From contig JAUXRN010000191.1 in assembly GCA_030681835.1 (NCBI GenBank), positions 1-56,290 of the forward strand: a stretch of 56,290 nt of DNA, written 5' to 3'. A program made the position numbers and the translations under genes. Origin of the DNA: Actinomycetota bacterium (GTDB lineage Bacteria; Actinomycetota; Actinomycetes; S36-B12). This document shows, in pieces, positions 49,788-56,290 of the stretch. Under the pieces are notes generated by a model that was not told where the DNA came from, made no database searches, and saw only the letters and a program-made list of their open reading frames with translations. How positions within the stretch are numbered: the stretch's first letter is position 1; each line of letters opens with the position of its first letter.

Positions 49788-51001
49788 CGGGATCCTTGGG
49801 CCGACGTGATCTCCGATGCGGAGAGTCCGAGCATGCCGGCCAGCACCTCGTCGGTGTGCTCGCCAAGAGCGGGACCGGCCCAGCGAATGCTGCCCGGCGT
49901 GCGGGAGGCCCGTGGGAAGACGTTCTGCATCGTCACGGAGCCGAGCACGGGGTGAGGGACCTTGACGATGGCCTCGCGAGCCATGAAATGTGGATCCTCA
50001 AGCATGTCCGGGGCGCGGTAGATGGGTCCCGCTGGGACCCCAGCCTTCGCCAGCAACTCAAGGAGATCTGCGGAGGGCACGGTCGCCGTCCACGCAGACA
50101 CGAGGGCATCGAGTTCCCGCTGGCGCTCTCCGCGGGCCGTGTGAGTCGCGTAGCGCGGATCGTCAGCCAGGTGTTCGGCGCCCATGACCTCAGTGAGTCG
50201 ACGGAAGACGCTGTCCTGGTTTCCAGCGATCAACACGTCACGGCCGTCAAGGGTGGGGTACACGTTGGACGGTGCTACTCCGGGGAGGGTTGCCCCGGTT
50301 CGCGGACGGATCCATCCCTCGGTGACGTAGTCGGGGATCAAGGACTCCATGAAGGCAAGGACGGATTCGTAGAGCGCCACGTCAAGTACCTGGCCCTGCC
50401 CCGAGGTGCGTCGCTCGAGGAGGGCCGCGACCGCACCAAGTGCCCCGAGCGCGCCGGAGAGGGCGTCACCGATGGCGATCCCCGTACGAACTGGGGGCCT
50501 ATCGGCGTCCCCGACCACCGCTCGCAGCCCGCCCATCGCCTCGCCGATCGCTCCGAAGCCGGCTCGATCGGTGTACGGGCCCGTTTGCCCGAAGCCGCTC
50601 ACGCGCACCACGACGATGCCCGGGTTGACCTGCCGGAGCGCTTCGTAGGACAAGCCCCACTTCTCCAGGGTGCCCGGACGGAAGTTCTCAATGAGGACGT
50701 CGGCCAAGGCCACCAGTCGCAGTACCGCGGCCCGGCCGCCTTCGGTTCGAACGTCCAGGGTGACCGACTTCTTGTTCCGGCCAATGACCGACCACCACAG
50801 CGATTCCCCTTCAGGTGTCAGCTGCCCCCATTGCCGCATCGGATCCCCGGTTCCGGGCAATTCGATCTTGACAACCTCGGCACCCAGGTCGCCTAGCAAC
50901 TGACCGGCGAATGGTCCCGCGATCAGCTGGCCCAGTTCGATCACCACGACTCCGGCCAGCGGCCCGACAGGCGCGACACCTGGGTCGCTCGATGGCTGCA
51001 T
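49784..51001 (-). CDS. Class III CoA-transferase (CaiB/BaiF/Frc), copy 1
   Basis: 405 aa. VVVIELGQLIAGPFAGQLLG opens the family; EVVKIELPGTGDPMRQWG, NKKSVTLDVRT, LIENFRPGTLEKWG and SGFGQTGPY follow, and Asp in RTGIAIGDALSG corresponds to the catalytic aspartate that carries the acyl group. It activates a carboxylic acid to its CoA ester. First gene of the operon with the lyase-like gene; promoter TTGACC-17-TATGCT lies upstream with a GTATAC element next to it. Confidence 0.92.
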   Translation of the reverse strand: MQPSSDPGVAPVGPLAGVVVIELGQLIAGPFAGQLLGDLGAEVVKIELPGTGDPMRQWGQLTPEGESLWWSVIGRNKKSVTLDVRTEGGRAAVLRLVALADVLIENFRPGTLEKWGLSYEALRQVNPGIVVVRVSGFGQTGPYTDRAGFGAIGEAMGGLRAVVGDADRPPVRTGIAIGDALSGALGALGAVAALLERRTSGQGQVLDVALYESVLAFMESLIPDYVTEGWIRPRTGATLPGVAPSNVYPTLDGRDVLIAGNQDSVFRRLTEVMGAEHLADDPRYATHTARGERQRELDALVSAWTATVPSADLLELLAKAGVPAGPIYRAPDMLEDPHFMAREAIVKVPHPVLGSVTMQNVFPRASRTPGSIRWAGPALGEHTDEVLAGMLGLSASEITSAQGSR

Positions 51002-51033
51002 GGACGTCCTCTGGCCGGGGGCGGACTCTTGCG

Positions 51034-51078
51034 AGCATAGGGAAGGCTCAGGAATTGGTCAATCAGTTTGTATACGTT
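51034..51078 (-). promoter_or_regulatory. Promoter of the CoA-transferase operon with a GTATAC element
   Basis: Minus strand: TTGACC (51062-51057), 17 bp, TATGCT (51039-51034), leader of about 26 nt with AGAGGA before the ATG at 51001. TTTGTATACGTTC, core GTATAC at 51070-51075, abuts the -35 on its upstream side. Confidence 0.65.
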
Positions 51079-51140
51079 CGGACGGTTTGCGCTGGGCAGC
51101 GAAGCGTGGGAACTGCGAATTGCGGCAGTATTAGTGCTAG

Positions 51141-51157
51141 GTCGCATACAATTTGGC
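51141..51157 (+). promoter_or_regulatory. GCATAC element over the -10 of the MFS gene
   Basis: GTCGCATACAATTTGG has core GCATAC at 51144-51149 and TACAAT (51147-51152) as a good -10, six bases before the GTG at 51158. The -35 is weak. Leaderless transcription is likely. Confidence 0.55.
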
Positions 51158-52324
51158 GTGGCCACGCCGTCCTTCACCCGGGTCATCATCGCCACCACCA
51201 GCGCGTCGACTGCTGGGTCGATCCCGGTATTCCTCCTCGGGGCCATGGGCCCGTTCGTGCGCGCGGACCTGTCCTTTAGCGAGACCCAGTTGGGTATAGC
51301 CATCTCGACCTTCTGGTTGTTCATGGCCGCCGGGGGGATCACCGGTGGGCGCGTGGGCCAGCGGCTTGGGGCGACCCTCACCACGAGACTCGGCGTGGCC
51401 GGATCCGTCGCCGCCATCGTCGGCATGGCGTTGGCTCCGACCTGGTCGATGGTCGTCCTCTTCATGGCATGCGCGGGAGCGGCCAACGCGCTTTCCCAGC
51501 CCGCCGTGGACCTGGCGCTGTTCGAGGCGGTTCCGCGAGCTCGACTGAGCCTCGCGTTCGGGATCAAGCAAACGGCCCTGCCCGGGGCAGCCCTCGTGGC
51601 CGGCATGGGGATCCCGATCCTTGCCAGCTCGGTTGGCTGGCGCTGGGCATTCATCGTGTGCGCGATGGTTGCGCTCCCGGCCCTCGTAGCAATGCCGCGA
51701 CTGCGCTCCGGCCATCGGCGGGACGCCGAGGCCCACGTTGCTTCCCAAGCCAGACTCTCGGGGGTCTACGCCCTTGCTGCCGTGTTCACCCTCGCCATGA
51801 TCGCGGTGTCCGCCACCGGGGCGTTCTATGTTGAGTCCGCGATCAGCGGCGGTAGCACGGCGAATGCGGCCGGGGTCTTCTTCGCCATCGGCGGTGCGTG
51901 CGGTATCGCCGGACGCTTCGTCTTCGCATGGAAGCTGGGAACGGTGGCGAGGCCACTGATGGCGACGAGCGTGATCATGCTGGTCGGAGGAACTGGCGTG
52001 ACCTGCCTGTCGGTCGCGCCCCCAGGGTTGACCCTGCTCATGGTGACCATCGTCGCAATCGGCGCGGGGTGGGGGTGGAACGGCCTGCTCACGCTCGCGG
52101 TGGTGAGCAGGTACCCGCAGGCACCCGCCCGTGCGTCGGGGTACATCGTTCTCGGCGCCGGGGCCGGGGGAGTCCTGGGGCCAGTGCTGTTCGGCTTGAC
52201 CGTCCAGCACCTTGGGTTCTCCATCGCGTGGCTGGCCGCGGGCCTGTGCTTCTTCGCGGCCGCAGCGATGCTCGTGCGCCTGTCGCGAAGGCAGGCGCCA
52301 ATTCCCCGGAGGGCGTCGGACTAG
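51158..52324 (+). CDS. Major facilitator superfamily transporter (island copy 2)
   Basis: 388 aa from the GTG at 51158, chosen because VATPSFTRVIIATTSASTAG begins the first membrane region; an upstream TTG at 51068 would lie inside the operator. Twelve helices; GGRVGQRLGATLTTRLG is the loop 2-3 motif and FGIKQTALPGAALVAGMGIP resembles the other island transporter. Probably carries the organic acid or amide handled by the island. Shares CTAG with the convergent GntR gene. Confidence 0.85.
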   Translation: MATPSFTRVIIATTSASTAGSIPVFLLGAMGPFVRADLSFSETQLGIAISTFWLFMAAGGITGGRVGQRLGATLTTRLGVAGSVAAIVGMALAPTWSMVVLFMACAGAANALSQPAVDLALFEAVPRARLSLAFGIKQTALPGAALVAGMGIPILASSVGWRWAFIVCAMVALPALVAMPRLRSGHRRDAEAHVASQARLSGVYALAAVFTLAMIAVSATGAFYVESAISGGSTANAAGVFFAIGGACGIAGRFVFAWKLGTVARPLMATSVIMLVGGTGVTCLSVAPPGLTLLMVTIVAIGAGWGWNGLLTLAVVSRYPQAPARASGYIVLGAGAGGVLGPVLFGLTVQHLGFSIAWLAAGLCFFAAAAMLVRLSRRQAPIPRRASD

Positions 52325-53010
52325 GTCGACGTCTCCTGCGGCGCCGGGTGCCTCAGTTGGGCCATGAGGCTGGACTTCGACGAAAGCACATGCGTACGCA
52401 TGACATGCTCTGCCCAGTCTGGGTCTTTCGCCCGGAACGCGTCGAGCAGTTCGCGGTGGTTGTTGTTGCTGCGGGTGTAGCCCATAGGTGCGTAATTGTG
52501 CACCGCCTGAAGGATGACTGGCAGGACGACGAGGACGTTGCGCGCCGGCAGTGCGTAACTGGCGTCGGCGCCCTGCGCGACCGAGCCGTGAAACTCGGCG
52601 TTCAACTCCGTGAAAGCCGTCACGGTTTCGGGGTCACCCGCACGCCCTTCCCTGGCCACGGTCTCCATCCGGTCGCACAATGCCGAAAGGCCCTGAATCT
52701 GATCTTCTGACAGACGCGTAGCGGCTCTGCGCGCCACGAAGGCTTCCACGGCCGCTCGTAGGTCGTACATGCCCTCCACGTCGTAGGAGTGCCAGTCAAC
52801 GACACGGGCGCCCCTGTGCGGGATGACCTCGACGAGGCCTTCGGCCTGCAGGCGGCGCAGGCTCTCACGAATGGGAGTTCGGCTCAGTCCGTACTGCTCA
52901 GCTAGTTCGGTCTCCGCCAGGTGCCGGCCACCTGTGAGGATGCCCGCAACAATGTCGTTGCGCAGTAACTGATAGGCCCGGTCGGCTGCCCGCTCCAGAT
53001 TGACGTTCAC
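52321..53010 (-). CDS. GntR-family regulator, FCD (FadR C-terminal) subfamily
   Basis: 229 aa from the GTG at 53010. The winged helix contains LAEQYGLSRTPIRESLRRL (the GntR recognition motif) and HRGARVVDW. The FCD ligand domain has the metal-coordinating pattern DLRAAVE, His in ELNAEFHGSV, and His in NNNHRELLDAF and EHVMRTHV, used to bind carboxylate effectors. It is 28 bp downstream of the second lyase-like gene, in the same operon. It is the only regulator in the island, so it is the likely reader of the GTATAC/GCATAC sites. Confidence 0.92.
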   Translation of the reverse strand: MNVNLERAADRAYQLLRNDIVAGILTGGRHLAETELAEQYGLSRTPIRESLRRLQAEGLVEVIPHRGARVVDWHSYDVEGMYDLRAAVEAFVARRAATRLSEDQIQGLSALCDRMETVAREGRAGDPETVTAFTELNAEFHGSVAQGADASYALPARNVLVVLPVILQAVHNYAPMGYTRSNNNHRELLDAFRAKDPDWAEHVMRTHVLSSKSSLMAQLRHPAPQETST

Positions 53011-53038
53011 GGCCGCAGATTAGTGCCTGAGGACATGG

Positions 53039-54031
53039 CTACTCCGATGTCGAAGGGATTTCCTTGCCCGGCTGGGCCAGGATCTCAGACCACACGATGT
53101 TCTCCATCTCGGTTCGCGCACCACCGCGCGTGAAGTGGCCGAAAGCGGGGCTGCCGGTGAGGCTTGAGGCTAGGGCGACCGTCTCGCCATAGCGATTCAG
53201 GTCGATGCCTGTTGCGATACCCATGTACTGGAGCATGGCCGCGAGGTCCTCCGTGGGGGTATTGCCCAACACGTCTACGTCTCCGGGCAGCCAAAGATCG
53301 CCCCCGAGTCCGCAGAAGGCCCCTTCGACCCAATCGACGCCTGCCTGCAAAGCGGCCAACGTGTTGGCGAGGGCGAAGCCCCCCCTCGTGTGGAGATGCA
53401 CGCCGACGGCCAGGTCCGGATAGGCGGTCTTGATCCGGCGGACGGCGCGGTAGACCTGTTGCGGGTCGGCGAGGCCGGCAGAGTCAGCCACGTAGATGCT
53501 CGACGCACCGGCGTCCACGATGCGCTTGACGAAAGCGTCCAGTCGCTCGGGAGACACGATCCCGGTTCCGTACGCGAAGAAGGACATGACGATGGCAACC
53601 GTCACAGGTGTGTCGCCGGATGACTCGAGGATCTCGTCGAGTTCGTCCCACATCTGGGGGTGCGTGCGGCGCTGGTTGATCATCGTCACATCTGGGTCGG
53701 TGCACGTCAGTGCCACGATCTCGTTGACCCCTGCATCCAGGGCACGCCTCGCGCCGCGGGCGTTGGGGACGAGGCCGCGGTAGCGGACACCGGGTTCCCG
53801 AGGAACCACGGCGAGCAGGGCCTCGGCGTCGGCAAGCTGCGGCAGGACCTTGGGGTGGGCGAAGGAAGCGACCTCAACTTCCGTGATACCCGAGGCCAGG
53901 ATGCTTTCCACCAGCCGGAGCTTGTCCTTGGTGGGGATGGTTGCTCGGACAGCCTGAAGGCCATCACGCATCCCCACTTCCACCACGCGCATGGCCCGAG
54001 GGAGCGGTAGGGAATCGTCGACACCCGCCAC
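53039..54031 (-). CDS. HMG-CoA-lyase-like aldolase (copy 2), lacking the canonical loop Cys
   Basis: 330 aa from the GTG at 54031. Arg22-Asp23 and Gln26 (GMRDGLQAV), His212 and His214 (GVHLHTRGG) are in place, as in copy 1. The active-site loop reads AFCGLGGDLWLPG, so the Cys of the HMGL signature is Asp245 and another Cys (240) lies five residues earlier. It is about 35% similar by eye to copy 1, so a diverged paralogue. Expected to cleave a hydroxyacyl-CoA formed by a CoA-transferase of the island. Confidence 0.87.
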   Translation of the reverse strand: MAGVDDSLPLPRAMRVVEVGMRDGLQAVRATIPTKDKLRLVESILASGITEVEVASFAHPKVLPQLADAEALLAVVPREPGVRYRGLVPNARGARRALDAGVNEIVALTCTDPDVTMINQRRTHPQMWDELDEILESSGDTPVTVAIVMSFFAYGTGIVSPERLDAFVKRIVDAGASSIYVADSAGLADPQQVYRAVRRIKTAYPDLAVGVHLHTRGGFALANTLAALQAGVDWVEGAFCGLGGDLWLPGDVDVLGNTPTEDLAAMLQYMGIATGIDLNRYGETVALASSLTGSPAFGHFTRGGARTEMENIVWSEILAQPGKEIPSTSE

Positions 54032-54054
54032 GTCTGCCTCCCTGGTCCGAGGGA

Positions 54055-54079
54055 AGCATAGCCGAAATTGTGTACATAT
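54055..54079 (-). promoter_or_regulatory. Operator-containing promoter of the second lyase-gntR operon
   Basis: TATGCT (54060-54055, minus strand) is a -10 candidate with TTGTGTACATAT (core 54070-54075) in the spacer. The -35 is poor, consistent with a controlled promoter. Confidence 0.5.
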
Positions 54080-54178
54080 CTGGTGGTCGCCAGGTTGAGA
54101 ATCGGAAGGGAACCGCGGTTATAGGAGGTCGATCCCCCTTACCCTGGGGCGGCGGCCGTGCCAGCCGAGCCAAAGTCG

Positions 54179-54207
54179 TTGACGCCGTGGCCGCAGTTGC
54201 ATACAGT
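54179..54207 (+). promoter_or_regulatory. Amidase promoter with GCATAC operator on the -10
   Basis: TTGACG (54179-54184), exactly 17 bp, TACAGT (54202-54207). TTGCATACAGT, core GCATAC at 54199-54204, overlaps the -10, a classic repression position. The leader of about 20 nt contains GGAGGAGG before the GTG at 54235. Confidence 0.7.
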
Positions 54208-54234
54208 CTTGCCAGCATCGGAGGAGGTAGGGGC

Positions 54235-55602
54235 GTGGCCACATCGGCGGTGAACTGCGTCGAGCGGTGGGATGCGGCCCACGCCCGTTTCGTGGCCCTG
54301 GACGGCAAGGTCAAGTCGGTCATCACCTGGATTGACGGTTCCCGCGAGCGCGCTGTGGAGCTGGACGAGATCGCTGCTGCCGGCGGGTCCGCCGGCTCCT
54401 TGCACGGCCTGCTTGTCGGGCTCAAAGACAACATCGACACCGCTGGGGTCCCGACCACTGCCGGTGCGGGGTTCCTGGCCGACAACGTCCCGATCGTGGA
54501 CGCTGCCTGCGTCGAGCGCGCGTGCGACCACGGCGCGGTCATCGTGGCGAAACTGAACATGGCCGAGTTGGCGTGGGGCGCGACGACGCAGAACGCGACC
54601 TACGGTGCCTGCCGGAACCCGTGGGACCTGGATCGGATACCCGGCGGCTCGAGTGGCGGATCTGGCGCTGCCCTGGCAGCGCGCCTGTGTGAGGCGTCCT
54701 TGGGGACTGACACGGGAGCGTCCGTCCGAGTCCCCGCCGCACTGAATGGAGTGGTCGGCCTGCGGCCTACCACCGGAGCGATCTCGAACCGGGGCGTCTA
54801 CCCGGTTGCCTACAGTCAAGACACGGTCGGACCGATGGCCCCCCTTGCCCAGGACGTCGCGAGACTGACCGAAGCCGTCATGGGCTTCGATATCGATGAT
54901 CCGTACTCCGTCGAGGCAACCCATACTCCCCCAACCGCTCTGATCGGCCAGCCGGTCGCCGGCCTGCGAATCGGGGTACCCGAGACCTTCTTCTTCGACG
55001 ACCTGGATCCCGCGATCGCCACCCGCCTCGACGCCTTCATCGAGTGGTTGCGCGACCGGGGAGCAGCGATTGTTCCGGTGGCGGACTTCGGGCAGGGAGA
55101 GGCTTTCGAGCACTGGACTCGGATAGTCCAATGCGAGGGCGCCGAACTGCACCGCGAGCGGCTCCTGGAGCGTCCCGGCGATTTCTCTGCCGACGTGCTC
55201 GGGCGCATTTCCGTCGGCTTGGAGGTCGCGGCCACCGAGTTGGCGCGGTCACTTGACTGGCGTCAGCGTTACCGGCGCCGCCTCGATCGCATCTTCGCCG
55301 AGGTCGACCTCATTCTCACGCCGGTCGTGCCGATCGACGTGCCAGCCGCGGAGGGCTATGACTCCCGTGCGCAGACGCAGTTGCTCGGCAGAATCACCTA
55401 TCCCTGGGCACTGCATGCGGGACCCACGATGAGCCTGCCCATCGGCTTCCACGGGGGGTCAGGATTGCCGGTGAGTGCTGCCCTCTCGGCTGGTCGCTGG
55501 GGCGAGGCGACGCTGTTCCGGGTCGCGACCGCATACCAATGTGACACCCAGTGGCACGAGGTCTTGCCCCCGCTTCTCGCCACGTTGGAGGAGAACCTGT
55601 GA
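54235..55602 (+). CDS. Amidase-signature family amidase
   Basis: 455 aa from the GTG at 54235 (GGAGGAGG upstream). The Ser-cisSer-Lys triad is present: Lys64 (VGLKDNIDTAG), cis-Ser139/140 in PGGSSGGSGAALAA and the nucleophile Ser163 in GTDTGASVRVPAA. It hydrolyses an amide to acid and ammonia, or acts like the GatA-related hydrolases. Its stop overlaps the next CoA-transferase gene (GTGA), which suggests that the acid released is passed on for CoA activation. The frame extends upstream to 53941 but that part is antisense. Confidence 0.92.
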   Translation: MATSAVNCVERWDAAHARFVALDGKVKSVITWIDGSRERAVELDEIAAAGGSAGSLHGLLVGLKDNIDTAGVPTTAGAGFLADNVPIVDAACVERACDHGAVIVAKLNMAELAWGATTQNATYGACRNPWDLDRIPGGSSGGSGAALAARLCEASLGTDTGASVRVPAALNGVVGLRPTTGAISNRGVYPVAYSQDTVGPMAPLAQDVARLTEAVMGFDIDDPYSVEATHTPPTALIGQPVAGLRIGVPETFFFDDLDPAIATRLDAFIEWLRDRGAAIVPVADFGQGEAFEHWTRIVQCEGAELHRERLLERPGDFSADVLGRISVGLEVAATELARSLDWRQRYRRRLDRIFAEVDLILTPVVPIDVPAAEGYDSRAQTQLLGRITYPWALHAGPTMSLPIGFHGGSGLPVSAALSAGRWGEATLFRVATAYQCDTQWHEVLPPLLATLEENL

Positions 55603-56290
55603 CTGAGCACCCCGGGCTGGACCCCCGGACCCTGCAACCGGCGTCCATGGGCCTCGGTGCACTCGAGGGACTTCGAGTCCTCGACGTAGCGACCATGATG
55701 GCTGGTCCATGGGCGGCCACCTACCTTGCCGACTTCGGAGCAGATGTCGTCAAGGCGGAACTGCCGGTCAAGGGTGATCCCGTGCGCCTCTGGGGGAGCC
55801 AGGTCGAAGGAACGGCCCTGGCCTGGAAGGGACTCTCGCGCAACAAGCGGCTCGTCACCCTGGCACTCAACACACCCGAGGGGCAGCAGATGCTGCTTCG
55901 GCTGGTCAAGGATTTCGACGTACTCGTCGAGAACTACCGCCCAGGTGTCATGGAACGATGGGGGCTCAGCCCAGAGCGACTTCTCGAGGTCAATCCACGA
56001 CTGATCATCCTCCGGACGTCGGGATATGGGCAGGATGGCCCCTACGCGACAAAGCCTGGGTTCGGGACTCTTGCAGAGGCATTCTCGGGCCTGTCCTACA
56101 TCACCGGGGCCGAGGATCGACCCCCAGTCCTGTCTGGCTATCCGTTGGCCGATGGAGTGACCGCGCTCGCCGGAGCGATGGCCATCCTCGCCGCGCTCTA
56201 CTGGCGCGATGTCAAAGGAGGCACCGGTCAGGTCATCGACAACGCGATCATCGAAGCCAACTATCGCCTCATCGACTACACCATGCTGGA
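55599..56290 (+). CDS. Class III CoA-transferase, copy 2 (3' end beyond window)
   Basis: At least 230 codons from the GTG at 55599 (GGAGGAG five bases upstream). RVLDVATMMAGPWAATYLAD, DVVKAELPVKGDPVRLWG, LVENYRPGVMERWG and TSGYGQDGPYATKPG are family blocks; Asp in YPLADGVTALAG matches the catalytic aspartate. The visible part is intact. It is a paralogue of the gene at 49784-51001 and is translationally coupled to the amidase. Confidence 0.92.
   Translation, partial: MTEHPGLDPRTLQPASMGLGALEGLRVLDVATMMAGPWAATYLADFGADVVKAELPVKGDPVRLWGSQVEGTALAWKGLSRNKRLVTLALNTPEGQQMLLRLVKDFDVLVENYRPGVMERWGLSPERLLEVNPRLIILRTSGYGQDGPYATKPGFGTLAEAFSGLSYITGAEDRPPVLSGYPLADGVTALAGAMAILAALYWRDVKGGTGQVIDNAIIEANYRLIDYTML

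Noticed and set aside
1-56290. Prophage, insertion sequence, integron, tRNA, rRNA or CRISPR
   Set aside because: I found no transposase, integrase or phage structural gene, no terminal inverted repeats with target duplications, no tRNA-like cloverleaf or rRNA sequence, and no repeat-spacer array.

Overview
High-GC, gene-dense DNA with the character of an actinobacterium (Actinomycetota). Many starts are GTG or TTG, neighbouring genes often overlap by ATGA or GTGA, several promoters are placed for leaderless mRNAs, and there is a mycothiol-dependent-type isomerase and an OmpR-type two-component system followed by a lipoprotein. I see no rRNA, tRNA, CRISPR array, transposase or phage gene. Genus cannot be read from the sequence.

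Left part (1-20.4 kb): housekeeping and stress genes in short operons. These are a P-type cation pump cut by the window edge, an AAC(3)-type acetyltransferase, an ArsR/SRPBCC/DUF2306 operon, a TetR plus spermidine-synthase-like pair facing a secreted Ig-repeat protein across twin operators, arsR-arsM, two tandem DUF2252 proteins followed by a membrane alpha/beta hydrolase, a two-pseudogene scar, an ohrR-gpx operon, an orphan vsr, and assorted small enzymes and membrane proteins.

Middle part (20.4-34.5 kb): two independent OmpR-type two-component systems. The first lies between a secreted glycine-rich/Fn3 protein and a secreted Vgb-like beta-propeller. The same 11-bp-spaced direct repeat lies upstream of both secreted genes, so the regulator probably drives both. 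The second sits beside a DUF2202 protein with a Met-Gly-Gln repeat. It is followed by a TDT-type exporter and a six-Cys mini-protein, which faces an SDR gene across a perfect CsoR-like palindrome. A D-Ala-D-Ala carboxypeptidase and a TetR/isomerase pair close this section.

Right part (34.6-56.3 kb): a catabolic island. It holds a transketolase/E1-like enzyme with two oxidoreductases, a sugar-type ABC importer with hydratase, MFS transporter and aldo-keto reductase, and two CoA-transferase genes and two HMG-CoA-lyase-like genes. It also holds a DehI-like protein, an amidohydrolase, an amidase, a second MFS transporter and a GntR/FCD regulator. A short GTATAC/GCATAC element recurs in every divergent promoter region of the island and is the best candidate operator for the GntR protein. 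Both lyase-like proteins lack the Cys that HMG-CoA lyase uses in its active-site loop. I therefore infer a coordinately controlled pathway for an amide- or CoA-activated branched hydroxy acid or sugar acid of unknown identity; this is the most promising new system in the window.
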